Part shown: positions 25,846-35,395 of the stretch, one piece after another
How positions within the stretch are numbered: the stretch's first letter is position 1
Layout of the letters: each line of letters opens with the position of its first letter
Source of the DNA: Silicimonas sp.
Lineage (GTDB): Bacteria; Pseudomonadota; Alphaproteobacteria; Rhodobacterales; Rhodobacteraceae
Direction of reading: 5' to 3'
Length of the DNA: 64,000 nucleotides
Assembly: GCA_022819605.1 (NCBI GenBank)
Contig: JAJEGW010000017.1
Span: 1 to 64,000, forward strand
Notes under the pieces: generated by a model
Seen by the model: only the letters and a program-made list of their open reading frames with translations
What the model was told of the DNA's origin: nothing
Database searches by the model: none
Translations under genes and position numbers: made by a program

Positions 25846-27291
25846 ATGCGCCGTCTCCGAAACGTCAAGATCGTCGCGACACTAGGTCCGGCGTCGAGCT
25901 CCTACGACATGATCCGCAAACTGTTCGAGGCCGGGGCCGACACGTTCCGCCTGAACACCAGTCACGGAGATCACGACGATATCAGGGCTCGTCACGAGAT
26001 CATCCGCAAGGTCGAACAGGACGTGGCTCGACCCATAGGGATCCTTGCCGACCTGCAGGGGCCGAAGCTCAGGGTGGGCACCTTTGCGAACGGTGCCGTT
26101 GATCTCGAAGAAGGCCAGAGATTTCGTTTCGATCTTTCGGACGCACCGGGCGGGCCGAACAGGGTGCAACTTCCCCATCACGAGATCTTCGCAGCCGTGG
26201 AGAAGGATGCAACGCTGCTTGTCAATGACGGAAAGATCCGCATGAAAGTCGAAGAGCACGGTCCCGAATTCGCGGACTGCACGGTACTCGTGGGCGGCAC
26301 GGTCTCGGACCGGAAGGGCGTGAACGTGCCGGACGTGCTTCTGCCGCTCGCTGCATTGTCAGAGAAGGACAGATCGGATCTGGAATTCGTGTGCGAGCTT
26401 GGTGTCGACTGGCTGGCCCTGTCGTTCGTCCAGCGAGCCGAAGATGTCCACGAGGCGCGCGAGCTGACACGGGGTCGCGCGGCGCTGATGACAAAGGTCG
26501 AGAAGCCCGCTGCGGTGCGCAATTTCGACTCCATTCTGGAAGCGTCGGACGGAGTCATGGTTGCCCGCGGCGACCTCGGCGTGGAATTGCCGGTCCAGAA
26601 CGTGCCGCCGATCCAGAAGCGCTTGGTGCGAAAGTGCCGGACGGCAGCGAAGCCCGTGATCGTGGCAACGCAGATGCTTGAATCGATGATCGAGAGCCCG
26701 ATGCCAACGCGTGCCGAAGTGTCTGACGTTGCCGCCGCAATATACGAAGGCGCAGATGCGGTGATGCTCTCGGCCGAGAGCGCAGTCGGATCCTATCCTG
26801 TCGAGGCGGTGTCAACGATGCACAACGTCGCGATTGAGGTCGAGAGCGATCCCACGTATCGCGATGTCGTGGATGCCAGCAGGGGGGGGCCCAAGCAGTC
26901 TGTTGCGGACGGCATCGTTTCTGCTGCACGCGAAATAGCGGAAACCGCCGACATCAAGGTGATCTGCATCTACTCGGAGTCCGGGACGACCGCGTTGCTG
27001 GTGGCGCGCGAACGGCCCCATGTTCCTATCATTGCCATGACGTCCCGGATCCAGACGGCCAGGCGACTCTGCCTGTCTTGGGGTCTGCACTGTTCCCATA
27101 CCAGCGAGGTGGATCGGTTCAAGACTGCCGTCATAAACTCGGCAAGGGCCTCCATAGCGGAAGGGTTCGCTTCACCGGACGACTTTCTCGTCGTGACCGC
27201 CGGTGTCCCTTTCGGAACGCCGGGCACCACGAACATTTTGCGCGTTTCGTCCTGCGATGAACGCAAGATCATTCCCGCAGACCCCGATTGA
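25846..27291 (+). CDS. pyk: Pyruvate kinase
   Basis: A 481-residue enzyme converting phosphoenolpyruvate and ADP to pyruvate and ATP. Visible motifs are KIVATLGPAS and FRLNTSHGDH at the N-terminus, the catalytic lysine region LMTKVEKPAAVRN, MVARGDLGVELP, and the signature VATQMLESMIESPMPTRAEVSDVA. The C-terminal allosteric domain is present. A run of eight Gs (26882-26889) lies inside the reading frame without breaking it. The ATG follows CCAAGGGA. Confidence 0.97.
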   Translation: MRRLRNVKIVATLGPASSSYDMIRKLFEAGADTFRLNTSHGDHDDIRARHEIIRKVEQDVARPIGILADLQGPKLRVGTFANGAVDLEEGQRFRFDLSDAPGGPNRVQLPHHEIFAAVEKDATLLVNDGKIRMKVEEHGPEFADCTVLVGGTVSDRKGVNVPDVLLPLAALSEKDRSDLEFVCELGVDWLALSFVQRAEDVHEARELTRGRAALMTKVEKPAAVRNFDSILEASDGVMVARGDLGVELPVQNVPPIQKRLVRKCRTAAKPVIVATQMLESMIESPMPTRAEVSDVAAAIYEGADAVMLSAESAVGSYPVEAVSTMHNVAIEVESDPTYRDVVDASRGGPKQSVADGIVSAAREIAETADIKVICIYSESGTTALLVARERPHVPIIAMTSRIQTARRLCLSWGLHCSHTSEVDRFKTAVINSARASIAEGFASPDDFLVVTAGVPFGTPGTTNILRVSSCDERKIIPADPD

Positions 27292-27567
27292 AGACCGGTG
27301 CCGCGACCGGGGTCGCTGGCCACGATGAAGGTCATCGGACCGACGGGGTTTCCCGACATTGTCCATGCCCGACTGGCACTGCAGCGTACTGCACACTGCA
27401 ACTTGCCGTGCAGCGCCTGCGTCTCGCGCCATGTGTACACGCCTGGCAGGTGCACTTTCCCTCTTGCCAGCGTCTCGGACGGCCTGTATGCGGCACGCTT
27501 CAGTGGGCTCGCCGGCCAAAGCGGCATGCCGAGCGGGCCTTGAACCGTCTGTCGACAGGAGATGGAA
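27292..27567 (+). other. Possibly structured leader of rpmI-rplT
   Basis: A 276-base gap before rpmI holds no credible gene but can form several stems. GGCACTGCA (27375-27383) pairs with TGCAGCGCC (27409-27417) with one mismatch; CTGGCA (27443-27448) pairs with TGCCAG (27465-27470); GCTCG (27507-27511) pairs with CGAGC (27530-27534). L20 is known to repress its own mRNA through leader structures in other bacteria, so a regulatory leader is possible here; that is inference. Confidence 0.3.
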
Positions 27568-27768
27568 ATGCCCAAGATGAAGACCAAGTCGAGCGCGAAG
27601 AAGCGCTTCAAGGTGTCTGCCTCGGGAAAGGTGATCAGCGCCCAGGCGGGAAAGCGCCACGGCATGATCAAGCGGACAAACAAGTTCATTCGCAAAGCAC
27701 GCGGCACGACCGTGATGAGCGGGCCTGATCAAAGGCTCGCCAAGCGCTACATGCCCTACGACCGCTGA
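27568..27768 (+). CDS. rpmI: 50S ribosomal protein L35
   Basis: A 66-residue, very basic ribosomal protein with the family opening [14 protein letters not shown] and the block [14 protein letters not shown] take the second ATG (27568) as start; two codons upstream is another ATG after GACAGGAG, whose spacing fits either. L20 follows after 12 bases. Confidence 0.97.
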   Translation: MPKMKTKSSAKKRFKVSASGKVISAQAGKRHGMIKRTNKFIRKARGTTVMSGPDQRLAKRYMPYDR

Positions 27769-27780
27769 GGAGACCGAGAC

Positions 27781-28143
27781 ATGTCACGTGTAAGAGGGGG
27801 TACGACCACCCACGCCCGCCACAAGAAGGTGATCAGCGCCGCGAAGGGCTACTACGGTCGCCGCAAGAACACGTTCAAGGCCGCCCGGCAGGCCGTCGAC
27901 AGGGCGAACGAGTACGCAACCCGTGACCGAAAGGCCCGCAAGCGGAACTTTCGTGCGCTCTGGATCCAGAGGATCAACGCCGCCGTTCGGGCACATGACG
28001 AGGCATTGACCTATTCACGCTTCATCAACGGTCTTTCCCGGGCAGGCATAGAAGTGGACCGCAAGGTCCTGGCCGACCTTGCCGTGCACGAGCCTGAGGC
28101 GTTTGAGGCCATCGTGAAAAAGGCGAAGGCCGCGATCGCGTAA
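27781..28143 (+). CDS. rplT: 50S ribosomal protein L20
   Basis: A 120-residue primary 23S rRNA-binding protein, needed early in 50S assembly. It starts [18 protein letters not shown] and has the conserved [17 protein letters not shown] block. It is co-transcribed with rpmI and followed by a terminator-like hairpin before pheS. Confidence 0.97.
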   Translation: MSRVRGGTTTHARHKKVISAAKGYYGRRKNTFKAARQAVDRANEYATRDRKARKRNFRALWIQRINAAVRAHDEALTYSRFINGLSRAGIEVDRKVLADLAVHEPEAFEAIVKKAKAAIA

Positions 28144-28171
28144 ACGCTCCCTTCGGAGTCAGTTACAAGTG

Positions 28172-28204
28172 AAGCTGCGGACCTTTTTGGGGGTCGCGCG
28201 GCTT
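28172..28204 (+). terminator. Hairpin between rplT and pheS, terminator or attenuator
   Basis: AAGCTGCGGACCT (28172-28184) can pair with GGGTCGCGCGGCTT (28191-28204) as a stem of about 13 bp with two G-U pairs and one bulge. The loop is TTTTGG and TCTTGTCTTC follows the stem. It could end the rpmI-rplT transcript. Because pheST is attenuator-controlled in enteric bacteria, an attenuator role is possible, but I find no convincing phenylalanine-rich leader peptide. Confidence 0.45.
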
Positions 28205-28262
28205 CTTGTCTTCAGGGGTGCCGGCGGCTAGCACGGCGGGGGCAAGGATCGAGAGGGTTCGG

Positions 28263-29330
28263 ATGGACGAACTGAGAACAAGGTACCTTGGCGCAATCGC
28301 TGGTGCGGCCGATGAGGCCGCGCTTGAAGAGCTGCGCGTTGCCGCTCTCGGCAAGAAGGGCGAGGTGTCGCTCAGGATGCGTGAACTCGGCGGCATGACC
28401 CCCGAGGAGAGGCAGGTCGCCGGGCCGGCGCTCAACGCGTTGAAGGACGAGATCAACGGGGCGATCACGGCCAAGAAGGCTGCACTGGAAGACGCGGCCC
28501 TCGATGCACGTCTCAAGGACGAATGGCTTGACGTGACCTTGCCCGCGCGCCAGCGCGCGCACGGAAGCGTCCACCCTGTCAGCCAGGTCACCGAGGAGGT
28601 GACGGCCATCCTCTCCGACATGGGATTTTCCGTCGCGGAAGGTCCGCAGGTCGAAAGCGACTGGTACAATTTCGACGCGCTCAACATCCCTGATCACCAT
28701 CCTGCACGGACCGAGATGGACACGTTCTACATGGCGCAGGCGGAGGGCGACAACCGGCCTCCGCATGTCCTCAGGACCCATACCTCGCCGGTTCAGATAC
28801 GCGCGCTGCAGGCACGCGGGGCACCGATTCGCATAATCTGTCCGGGTCGGGTCTACAGGGCCGACTATGACCAGACGCACACGCCAATGTTCCATCAGGT
28901 CGAGGGCCTTGCGATTGATCGCGACATTTCGATGGCCAACCTGAAATGGGTGCTCGAGGAGTTCTTTTCGGCCTTTTTCGGAACGACCGTGAAGACCCGC
29001 TTCCGTGCCTCGCACTTTCCCTTCACGGAACCGTCGGCCGAAGTCGATATCCAGTGCTCCTGGGAGGGCGGAACCGTTAAAGTCGGTGAAGGCGAAGGCT
29101 GGCTGGAGGTCCTGGGCTCGGGAATGGTGCACCCGAAGGTTCTGGAAGCTGGCGGCATTGACGCTTCCAAGTGGCAGGGATTCGCGTTCGGCATCGGAAT
29201 CGATCGGCTGGCGATGCTGAAATACGGCATTCCGGACCTTCGGGCCTTCTTTGATTCGGACCTGCGGTGGCTGAGGCATTACGGCTTCGCCCCGCTTGAC
29301 GTGCCGACGCTGCACGGAGGGTTGCAGTGA
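28263..29330 (+). CDS. pheS: Phenylalanine-tRNA ligase subunit alpha
   Basis: A 355-residue class II catalytic subunit. The N-terminal coiled coil (residues 1-90) is followed by the catalytic domain with motif 2 in [26 protein letters not shown] and motif 3 in [19 protein letters not shown] start at the ATG of MDELRTRYL after GAGAGGG; the frame is open upstream but without similarity. Its TGA overlaps the ATG of a small ORF as TGATG, which in turn overlaps pheT. Confidence 0.97.
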   Translation: MDELRTRYLGAIAGAADEAALEELRVAALGKKGEVSLRMRELGGMTPEERQVAGPALNALKDEINGAITAKKAALEDAALDARLKDEWLDVTLPARQRAHGSVHPVSQVTEEVTAILSDMGFSVAEGPQVESDWYNFDALNIPDHHPARTEMDTFYMAQAEGDNRPPHVLRTHTSPVQIRALQARGAPIRIICPGRVYRADYDQTHTPMFHQVEGLAIDRDISMANLKWVLEEFFSAFFGTTVKTRFRASHFPFTEPSAEVDIQCSWEGGTVKVGEGEGWLEVLGSGMVHPKVLEAGGIDASKWQGFAFGIGIDRLAMLKYGIPDLRAFFDSDLRWLRHYGFAPLDVPTLHGGLQ

Positions 29331-29470
29331 TGCGTGCCGCATCGTGCACGATGCCTGACCTGGTGCAGGCCGGGCATCATCCGCGGCGACCTGCCTCGGT
29401 CGGACCGTCCGATGCAGCGGGTGTGCCGATGTCCGAAAAAACCGGCATTTCCTCGGGGGAAGCGCGATGA
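29330..29470 (+). CDS. 46-residue coupling ORF between pheS and pheT
   Basis: The ATG at 29330-29332 overlaps the pheS stop (TGATG) and the stop TGA at 29468-29470 overlaps the pheT start (ATGA). The 46-residue product begins [15 protein letters not shown] and ends SGEAR; it has no hydrophobic core or known motif. Overlaps at both ends suggest that ribosomes pass from pheS through this frame to pheT, possibly to balance subunit amounts. It may be translated for that purpose alone. No ribosome site is needed if coupling operates. Confidence 0.45.
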   Translation: MRAASCTMPDLVQAGHHPRRPASVGPSDAAGVPMSEKTGISSGEAR

Positions 29471-31863
29471 GGTTCACGATTGCCTGGCTCAAGGAGCATC
29501 TTGAAACCGCCGCTACGGTTGACGAGATCGCGGAGGCCCTGACCGATATAGGCCTTGAGGTGGAGGAGGTCCTGAACCCTGCAGACCGGCTGCGGGACTT
29601 CACGCTTGGCACGGTCTTGAAGGCAGAAGAGCATCCCGACGCCGACAGGTTGCGCGTCTGCGAGGTCGAGACCGATCAGGGTCCCAAGCAGATCATCTGC
29701 GGTGCGCCCAATGCTCGTGAAGGGATCACGGTCGTTGTTGCACACGCGGGCACTTACATTCCGGGCATCGACACGACCATCCAGGTCGGGAAGATCAGGG
29801 GCGTGGAGAGTCACGGCATGATGTGCTCGGAGCGCGAGATGGAGCTCTCCGACGAGCATGACGGGATCATCGAGTTGCCGTCGGGCAAGGTGGGAGAGCG
29901 CTTCATCGACTGGCTGGCGGCGAATGACCCGTCAAGGGTCGATCCGGTGATCGAGATTGCCATCACGCCCAACCGTCAGGACGCGTTGGGTGTCGAGGGG
30001 ATTGCCCGCGACCTGGCGGCACGAGGCTTGGGAAGAAGGATCGAGAGGCCGATTGCTCCGGTGCCTGGCACGTTTGACTCACCGATCGACGTCTCGATCG
30101 ACAAGGACACGATCGACGGCAATCCCTACTTTGCCGGCCGAGTGATCCGGGGTGTGACGAACGGGCCGTCACCGGCATGGCTGCAGCAAAGGCTGCAGGC
30201 CATCGGACTGCGTCCGGTCTCGGCACTGGTCGATATCACGAACTTCTACACCTATGACCGCAACCGGCCGCTCCATGTCTTCGATGCCGACAAGGTCAAG
30301 GGGAACCTCCGCGTGCATCGGGCAAGTGGCGGCGAGCAGATCCTCGCACTGGACCAGAAGACCTACGCATTCGAGAGCAACATGATGATCATCGCTGACG
30401 AGCGGGGACCTGAAAGCATAGCTGGCGTCATGGGCGGAGACGAAACGGGCGTGACCGGGGATACCGTCAATGTATTCGTCGAAAGCGCCTATTGGGATCC
30501 GGTGACGATCGCGGATACGGGACGCAAGCTGAAGATCAACTCCGATGCCAGGTATCGCTTTGAAAGGGGGGTGGATCCCGAGTTCACGCTGCCGGGCCTG
30601 GAGGCAGCCACGTCGATGATCCTGGAGCTTTGCGGCGGCGAGGCGTCTCATGTCGTCGAGGCGGGTGCTGTGCCTGACACGGCCCGTGCCTATCGCCTGG
30701 ACCCTGCACGCTGTTCTTCGCTCGTTGGCATGGACATTCCGGCCAAGGATCAGCGGGCAACTCTGGAAGCGCTTGGATTCGCGCTTGATGGAGACATGGC
30801 GACTCCGCCTTCGTGGCGTCCCGACGTGCGGGGAGAGGCGGACCTGGTCGAGGAGGTGGCGCGCATGGCATCGCTCACGAATCTGGAGCCGAAGCCCATG
30901 CCTAGGGCCGCGCCCGGCGTGCCGGAACCGATTCTTACATCGCTTCAGAAGCGTGAGCAGGCCTCGCGGCGGAGGGCGGCGGCGCTCGGCTACTGCGAAT
31001 GCGTGACCTACAGCTTCATCGACGATGCCTCGGCCGCGCTGTTCGGTGGCGGCGACGTGGCGCGTCGCGTCGCGAATCCCATATCGTCCGAAATGACCCA
31101 GATGCGGCCATCGCTCTTTCCGGGGCTGTTGCAGGCGGCTGCACGCAACCAGGCGCGAGGTTTCGCCGATCTGGCCCTCTTCGAGGTCGGTGCCGTGTTC
31201 CATGGCGGCGAGCCGGAAGAGTTCGAGATCTTGATCGCAGGGATTCGCGTCGGCGCAACCGGCTCGAAAGACCCGCATGGAGAGCGCCGGGACGTGGACG
31301 TCTTTGACGCCCGTGCCGATGCTGAGGCGGTTCTTGCAGCCGCCGGAGCGCCCGCACGCACGCAAATTGCGCGGGGAGCCAACAGCTGGTGGCATCCGGT
31401 CCGCTCGGCGAAGATCACGCTTGGACCAAAGATCTCGCTTGCGGCGTTTGGCGAACTGCATCCCAAGGTGCTGCGCAGGCTGGACGTGAAGGGGCGGGCG
31501 GTCGGCTTCGCGATCCATCTCTCGGCCATTCCGGAGCCGCGCGCAAAGGGCAGCACGCGCACCGCTCTTCAAATCAGCGACCTCCAGGCGGTCGAGCGCG
31601 ACTTTGCCTTCTTGCTGGATGCGGACGTCGAGGCAGTCAATGTCGTGAATGCCGCCGCAGGTGCAGACAAGTCCTTGATCGAAGAGGTGAGGGTCTTTGA
31701 CGAATTCGTGGGCGGCAGCTTTGGCGCGGGCAAGAAGTCGCTCGCCATCACGGTGCGTCTGCAGCCGAGGGAACGGACCCTGACCGACGAGCAGATTGAC
31801 GCAGTCGGCAAGGCGATTGTCGAGAAGGTTTCGAAATCCACGGGTGGCGTGCTGCGGGCCTAG
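29467..31863 (+). CDS. pheT: Phenylalanine-tRNA ligase subunit beta
   Basis: A 798-residue beta subunit of the (alpha-beta)2 synthetase. It has the N-terminal OB-fold tRNA-binding domain (about residues 40-150, with HPDADRLRVCEVET), B3/B4 editing domain (about 215-390, with VDITNFYTYDRNRPLHVFDADK), B5 domain, catalytic-like core with RRRAAALGYCECVTYSF, and the C-terminal FDX-ACB anticodon-binding domain (DLQAVERDFAFLLD onward). The ATG follows GGGGGAAG. Length is normal. Confidence 0.97.
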   Translation: MRFTIAWLKEHLETAATVDEIAEALTDIGLEVEEVLNPADRLRDFTLGTVLKAEEHPDADRLRVCEVETDQGPKQIICGAPNAREGITVVVAHAGTYIPGIDTTIQVGKIRGVESHGMMCSEREMELSDEHDGIIELPSGKVGERFIDWLAANDPSRVDPVIEIAITPNRQDALGVEGIARDLAARGLGRRIERPIAPVPGTFDSPIDVSIDKDTIDGNPYFAGRVIRGVTNGPSPAWLQQRLQAIGLRPVSALVDITNFYTYDRNRPLHVFDADKVKGNLRVHRASGGEQILALDQKTYAFESNMMIIADERGPESIAGVMGGDETGVTGDTVNVFVESAYWDPVTIADTGRKLKINSDARYRFERGVDPEFTLPGLEAATSMILELCGGEASHVVEAGAVPDTARAYRLDPARCSSLVGMDIPAKDQRATLEALGFALDGDMATPPSWRPDVRGEADLVEEVARMASLTNLEPKPMPRAAPGVPEPILTSLQKREQASRRRAAALGYCECVTYSFIDDASAALFGGGDVARRVANPISSEMTQMRPSLFPGLLQAAARNQARGFADLALFEVGAVFHGGEPEEFEILIAGIRVGATGSKDPHGERRDVDVFDARADAEAVLAAAGAPARTQIARGANSWWHPVRSAKITLGPKISLAAFGELHPKVLRRLDVKGRAVGFAIHLSAIPEPRAKGSTRTALQISDLQAVERDFAFLLDADVEAVNVVNAAAGADKSLIEEVRVFDEFVGGSFGAGKKSLAITVRLQPRERTLTDEQIDAVGKAIVEKVSKSTGGVLRA

Positions 31864-32087
31864 AGGGATGGGCAACGGCAAGACGCTTCGCCCCAATCCT
31901 TCGAAGACTGGCCCGGCCGATCACGGCGTCGGCGACCTTCGGTCAATGATGGTGCATCGTCCGTCATGATCCAAGGAGGCAAGACTGCCGGTGTTTCCTG
32001 TCGGCATGCTCAAACGTCTCTGATGAATTTCGTAAATCGTGGCAGAATGTTCGGAAGCAGCCGTGATTCGCGAAGGAGAATTGCGCC

Positions 32088-32549
32088 ATGAGCACGATTG
32101 ACGCCACGGACTCTCGAATTCTCTCGGTGCTGCAGCGACGGGGCCGCATTTCGAATGCCGAGCTTGCGGACGAGATTCACTTGTCTGCATCGGCCTGCCA
32201 CAGACGCGTGCAAAGGTTGGAGCGCTCCGGAATCATTCGCGACTACGTGGCCCTGCTTGATCCGAAGAAGCTCAACCGCCCGACGGTCGTGTTTGTCGAG
32301 ATCACGCTTTCCGGCCAGGCGGACGAGGTGCTCGACGCCTTCGAACGGGAAGTGGCGCGCATTCCGGACGTGCTCGAGTGCCACCTCATGGCGGGCACGG
32401 CGGACTATCTCCTGAAGGTCGTGACGCAGGATACCGAGGACTTTGCGCAGATTCACCGCGGCAAGCTTGCGCGGCTGCCAGGCGTGGCGCAGATTCATTC
32501 GTCCTTTGCATTGAGGACGGTGCGGCAAACCACTGCGCTTCCCGTGTAG
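32088..32549 (+). CDS. Lrp/AsnC family transcriptional regulator
   Basis: A 153-residue regulator with an N-terminal helix-turn-helix (ILSVLQRRGRISNAELADEIHLSASACHRRVQRLE, residues 11-45) and a C-terminal RAM effector-binding domain containing HLMAGTADYLLKVV. Such proteins form octamers and usually respond to an amino acid and regulate themselves. ATTT-CGT-AAAT at about 32024-32034 upstream is a possible site but weak. The regulated neighbour is not obvious; nearby genes are housekeeping. The ATG follows GAAGGAGAA. Confidence 0.93.
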   Translation: MSTIDATDSRILSVLQRRGRISNAELADEIHLSASACHRRVQRLERSGIIRDYVALLDPKKLNRPTVVFVEITLSGQADEVLDAFEREVARIPDVLECHLMAGTADYLLKVVTQDTEDFAQIHRGKLARLPGVAQIHSSFALRTVRQTTALPV

Positions 32550-32766
32550 CGGAGAGCTCTTTGACGACAGGTCCGGAGGCCTCTCGCATTCGGAATTGCG
32601 CGAGCCGGCTACGGGGCGGTCCGGACCAAATAGGATTTCTCGCACCGAAAGCACCCGCTCCGTCCGCCGGTCGGGAATCGATGCAATTGGTTGCTGCTTG
32701 GGATGCGGGCGAAGCCGCTGCTCATCCGGAAGCCCAGGAAAGCCCGGGCCTTCCATGCGCGGTGCC

Positions 32767-32783
32767 GTCCGGCAGCGCCGGAC
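32767..32783 (-). terminator. Hairpin just after rpsU
   Basis: Read leftward, GTCCGGC-GCT-GCCGGAC forms a perfect 7-bp GC-rich stem with a 3-base loop, 6 bases after the rpsU stop. No U-tract follows, so it resembles the other U-less hairpins in this window. Confidence 0.5.
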
Positions 32784-32789
32784 CTGGGT

Positions 32790-32996
32790 TCACAGGAGCC
32801 CTTCGCGCTGGGCCTTCTTGCGCGCCAGCTTGCGGAAGCGGCGGATCGCTTCTGCCCTTTCGCGCGCACGCTTTTCGCTGGGTTTCTCGAAATGCTGCCG
32901 AAGCTTCATCTCGCGGAAGACGCCTTCACGCTGCAGTTTCTTTTTCAGCGCACGGAGCGCCTGGTCTACATTGTTGTCGCGAACGCTGACCTGCAT
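32790..32996 (-). CDS. rpsU: 30S ribosomal protein S21
   Basis: A 68-residue basic protein with the family opening [20 protein letters not shown] and the conserved [22 protein letters not shown]21 sits near the 16S 3' end in the small subunit. It is divergent from the COQ9 gene, a usual alphaproteobacterial arrangement. Confidence 0.97.
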   Translation of the reverse strand: MQVSVRDNNVDQALRALKKKLQREGVFREMKLRQHFEKPSEKRARERAEAIRRFRKLARKKAQREGLL

Positions 32997-33102
32997 GTGG
33001 CCTTTACCGCCTTTCCGAGTTAGAGTTGCGCAGAATCTGCAAGAGATGGCCCCAATAACAAAGGCCGCTGGGCTTGTCTACAGGCGGATGCCGGAGAATC
33101 TG

Positions 33103-33792
33103 ATGGCAAAGACACCCGATCTGAATGCGCTCCTGGATGCCGCGCTAGAGCATGTTGCCTTCGATGGCTGGTCCGCAGCCACCTTGGCGGCTGCCGCGGA
33201 AGATGTCGGGCTGAGTGAGGCGGACGCAACGATGCTGGCGCCGCGGGGGGCGTTGGACCTCGTGGCGGCGCTTCACCGAAGGAGCGACAACGCGATGAAA
33301 GAGCGCCTCGCAAAGGCGGACCTGGAATCGTTCCGGTTTCGCGACAGGGTTGCGATGGCCTTGAAATACCGGTTTGACGCGATGCCTGATCGGCAGGTGG
33401 CGAGACGCACGGCAGCTTTCTTTTCCGTGCCGACCCACGCGCCTGACGGTGCAAAGCTGGTTTGGGGAACCTCCGACATGATCTGGAATGCGCTCGGAGA
33501 TACGTCGCGCGACGGCAACTGGTACACGAAGCGTGCCACGCTTTCTGCGGTCTTTGGATCGACCATGCTCTATTGGCTGGGCGATGAAAGCCCCGATCAC
33601 GCGGCAACGAACGCATTCATTGATCGACGGATCGACGAGGTCATGCAGATCGAGGCGTTCAAGGGCAAGTTGAGACAGAATCCGGTCACCAAGCCACTCA
33701 TGGACGCACAGGCTGCGCTGTTCGAGAGGTTTCTTGCCCCGAAAGGTCAGGACGACTCGGGTCTGCCAGGGCGGTGGGAGTCCGGCACCTAG
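33103..33792 (+). CDS. COQ9 family protein
   Basis: A 229-residue protein of the COQ9 family, which has a TetR-like fold and in eukaryotes binds lipid-bound ubiquinone precursors for COQ7. Visible blocks are ALEHVAFDGWSAATLAAAA, the mid-region MALKYRFDAM, and the C-terminal FWLGDESPDHAAT-like LYWLGDESPDHAATNAFIDRRIDEVMQ. I start at the ATG of MAKTPDLNALL, preceded by CGGAGA; earlier in-frame ATGs at 33046 and 33088 are possible. A role in ubiquinone synthesis is inferred from the family. Confidence 0.9.
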   Translation: MAKTPDLNALLDAALEHVAFDGWSAATLAAAAEDVGLSEADATMLAPRGALDLVAALHRRSDNAMKERLAKADLESFRFRDRVAMALKYRFDAMPDRQVARRTAAFFSVPTHAPDGAKLVWGTSDMIWNALGDTSRDGNWYTKRATLSAVFGSTMLYWLGDESPDHAATNAFIDRRIDEVMQIEAFKGKLRQNPVTKPLMDAQAALFERFLAPKGQDDSGLPGRWESGT

Positions 33793-33992
33793 GCGGTCGT
33801 GCACGCGCAAGCTTGTCCGCCACAAGGCGAGATGTCCGGACCGAAGCGAGAAGTCCGTCAAGGCTGGAGATTGCCTCTTTTCTCCCACGACTTGCGGGTC
33901 TATATTTTACGCCAATCCCCGAATTCGAGGAGTGGGTCCGACCGGACCGGCCGATTTTCCGGCGAGGGCGGGACTTGGCAGGAGATTGACAG

Positions 33993-34763
33993 ATGAACAA
34001 ACCGATCATGGCCAAGGCGACTGCGGTCTGGCTGGCAGACAACACCACGATCACGTTCAAGCAGATCGCGGATTTCTGCGGGCTGCACGAACTGGAAGTG
34101 CAGGGCATAGCCGACGGCGACGTGGCGACCGGCGTCAAGGGATTCGACCCGATCGCAAACAACCAATTGACCCAGGAAGAGATTGACGCCGCCGAAAAGG
34201 ATCCGCTTCACAAGCTGCAGCTCAAGTTCAACCCGGCGGCCGTCGGCGAGGAAAAACGCAGGGGACCGCGCTACACGCCTCTTTCCAAGCGGCAGGACCG
34301 TCCGGCGGCGATCCTGTGGCTGGTGAAGTTCCATCCCGAGCTTTCCGACGGACAGATTTCAAAGCTCGTGGGAACCACCAAGCCCACGATCCAGTCGATT
34401 CGCGATCGGAGCCATTGGAATATCTCGAACATTCAACCGATCGACCCGGTGGCGCTCGGTCTTTGCAAGCAATCCGAGCTCGATGCAGCCGTGCACAAGG
34501 CGGCGGCCAAGAACGCCAGCGAGGGCGACGTGATGACGGACGAGGAACGCCGCAAGCTTGTTTCGACCGAGCAGTCGCTTGACGCCGATCCGGAACCGAG
34601 AATCCCCACGGCGATCTCCGGGCTGGAGACATTCACGCTTACCGACAAGCCGGAAAAGGATGCCGAGGATTCGGAAGTGCCCGACGCCGACAGCTTCTTC
34701 AACCTGCCTGAGAGTTCGGGAGACGACAGCGCAGAAGAGGACGCGACCAAAGAAGAGAATTGA
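33993..34763 (+). CDS. trcR: TrcR/DUF1013 family transcriptional regulator
   Basis: A 256-residue protein of the alphaproteobacterial DUF1013 family, annotated in databases as cell-cycle regulator TrcR. The first 60 residues (KATAVWLADNTTITFKQIADFCGLHELEVQGIADG) and residues 110-145 (WLVKFHPELSDGQISKLVGTTKPTIQSIRDRSHW) look like helix-turn-helix elements. The C-terminus is acidic and probably disordered. It is monocistronic, with an AT-rich TATATTTT about 90 bases upstream. Target genes cannot be inferred. Confidence 0.85.
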   Translation: MNKPIMAKATAVWLADNTTITFKQIADFCGLHELEVQGIADGDVATGVKGFDPIANNQLTQEEIDAAEKDPLHKLQLKFNPAAVGEEKRRGPRYTPLSKRQDRPAAILWLVKFHPELSDGQISKLVGTTKPTIQSIRDRSHWNISNIQPIDPVALGLCKQSELDAAVHKAAAKNASEGDVMTDEERRKLVSTEQSLDADPEPRIPTAISGLETFTLTDKPEKDAEDSEVPDADSFFNLPESSGDDSAEEDATKEEN

Positions 34764-34801
34764 ATGCCCGGGTTGTCGGTTGTGAGACTGATCGGCGTTT
34801 C

Positions 34802-35395
34802 TCAGAGCGACTTTCTGGCCCGAAGGGCGGCGCCGATGGTACCGTCGTCGAGATAGTCAAGTTCGCCTCCGATCGGCACGCCTTGGGCAAGGGATGTGAC
34901 CGTCACGCGCCCTTCGAGTTGTTCGGCGACGTAGTGTGCCGTTGTCTGACCTTCCACCGTGGCGTTCAAGGCAAGGATCACTTCCCTTATCCGCTCTTCG
35001 GCAACGCGTTCGACCAGGGCCGGGATCCGGAGTTCTTCCGGGCCCACCGCATCGAGAGCCGAGAGCGTGCCCCCGAGCACATGGTAGCGGCCCTTGAAAA
35101 CGCCAGCGCGCTCCATTGCCCAGAGGTCGGCCACGTCCTCGACCACGCAAAGCTCTCCGTTCGCGCGCCTCTCGCTCGCGCAGATGGTGCACCGCTCGCT
35201 TGTGGCGACATTGCCGCAGATCAGACATTCGCGCGTCGTTTCGGCAACGCGTGCCATGGCGTCAGCAAGCGGCGCAAGCTGCTGCGCTCGCTTCCGCACG
35301 AGGTGCAGCACCGCACGCCTGGCCGAACGCGGACCCAGCCCCGGCAGCTTGGCCATCAGCTCAATCAGGGTATCAAGTTCGGAATTCGCCTTCAC
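34802..35395 (-). CDS. recR: Recombination mediator RecR
   Basis: A 197-residue RecR. It has the N-terminal helix-hairpin-helix ([17 protein letters not shown]), a Cys4 zinc finger (CLICGN...RCTIC, residues 57-72), a Toprim domain ([19 protein letters not shown]) and a C-terminal Walker B-like region. With RecF/RecO it loads RecA onto SSB-coated single-stranded DNA. The start is GTG (35393-35395), overlapping the upstream TGA as GTGA, so translation is coupled to the TraB/GumN gene. Confidence 0.95.
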   Translation of the reverse strand: MKANSELDTLIELMAKLPGLGPRSARRAVLHLVRKRAQQLAPLADAMARVAETTRECLICGNVATSERCTICASERRANGELCVVEDVADLWAMERAGVFKGRYHVLGGTLSALDAVGPEELRIPALVERVAEERIREVILALNATVEGQTTAHYVAEQLEGRVTVTSLAQGVPIGGELDYLDDGTIGAALRARKSL

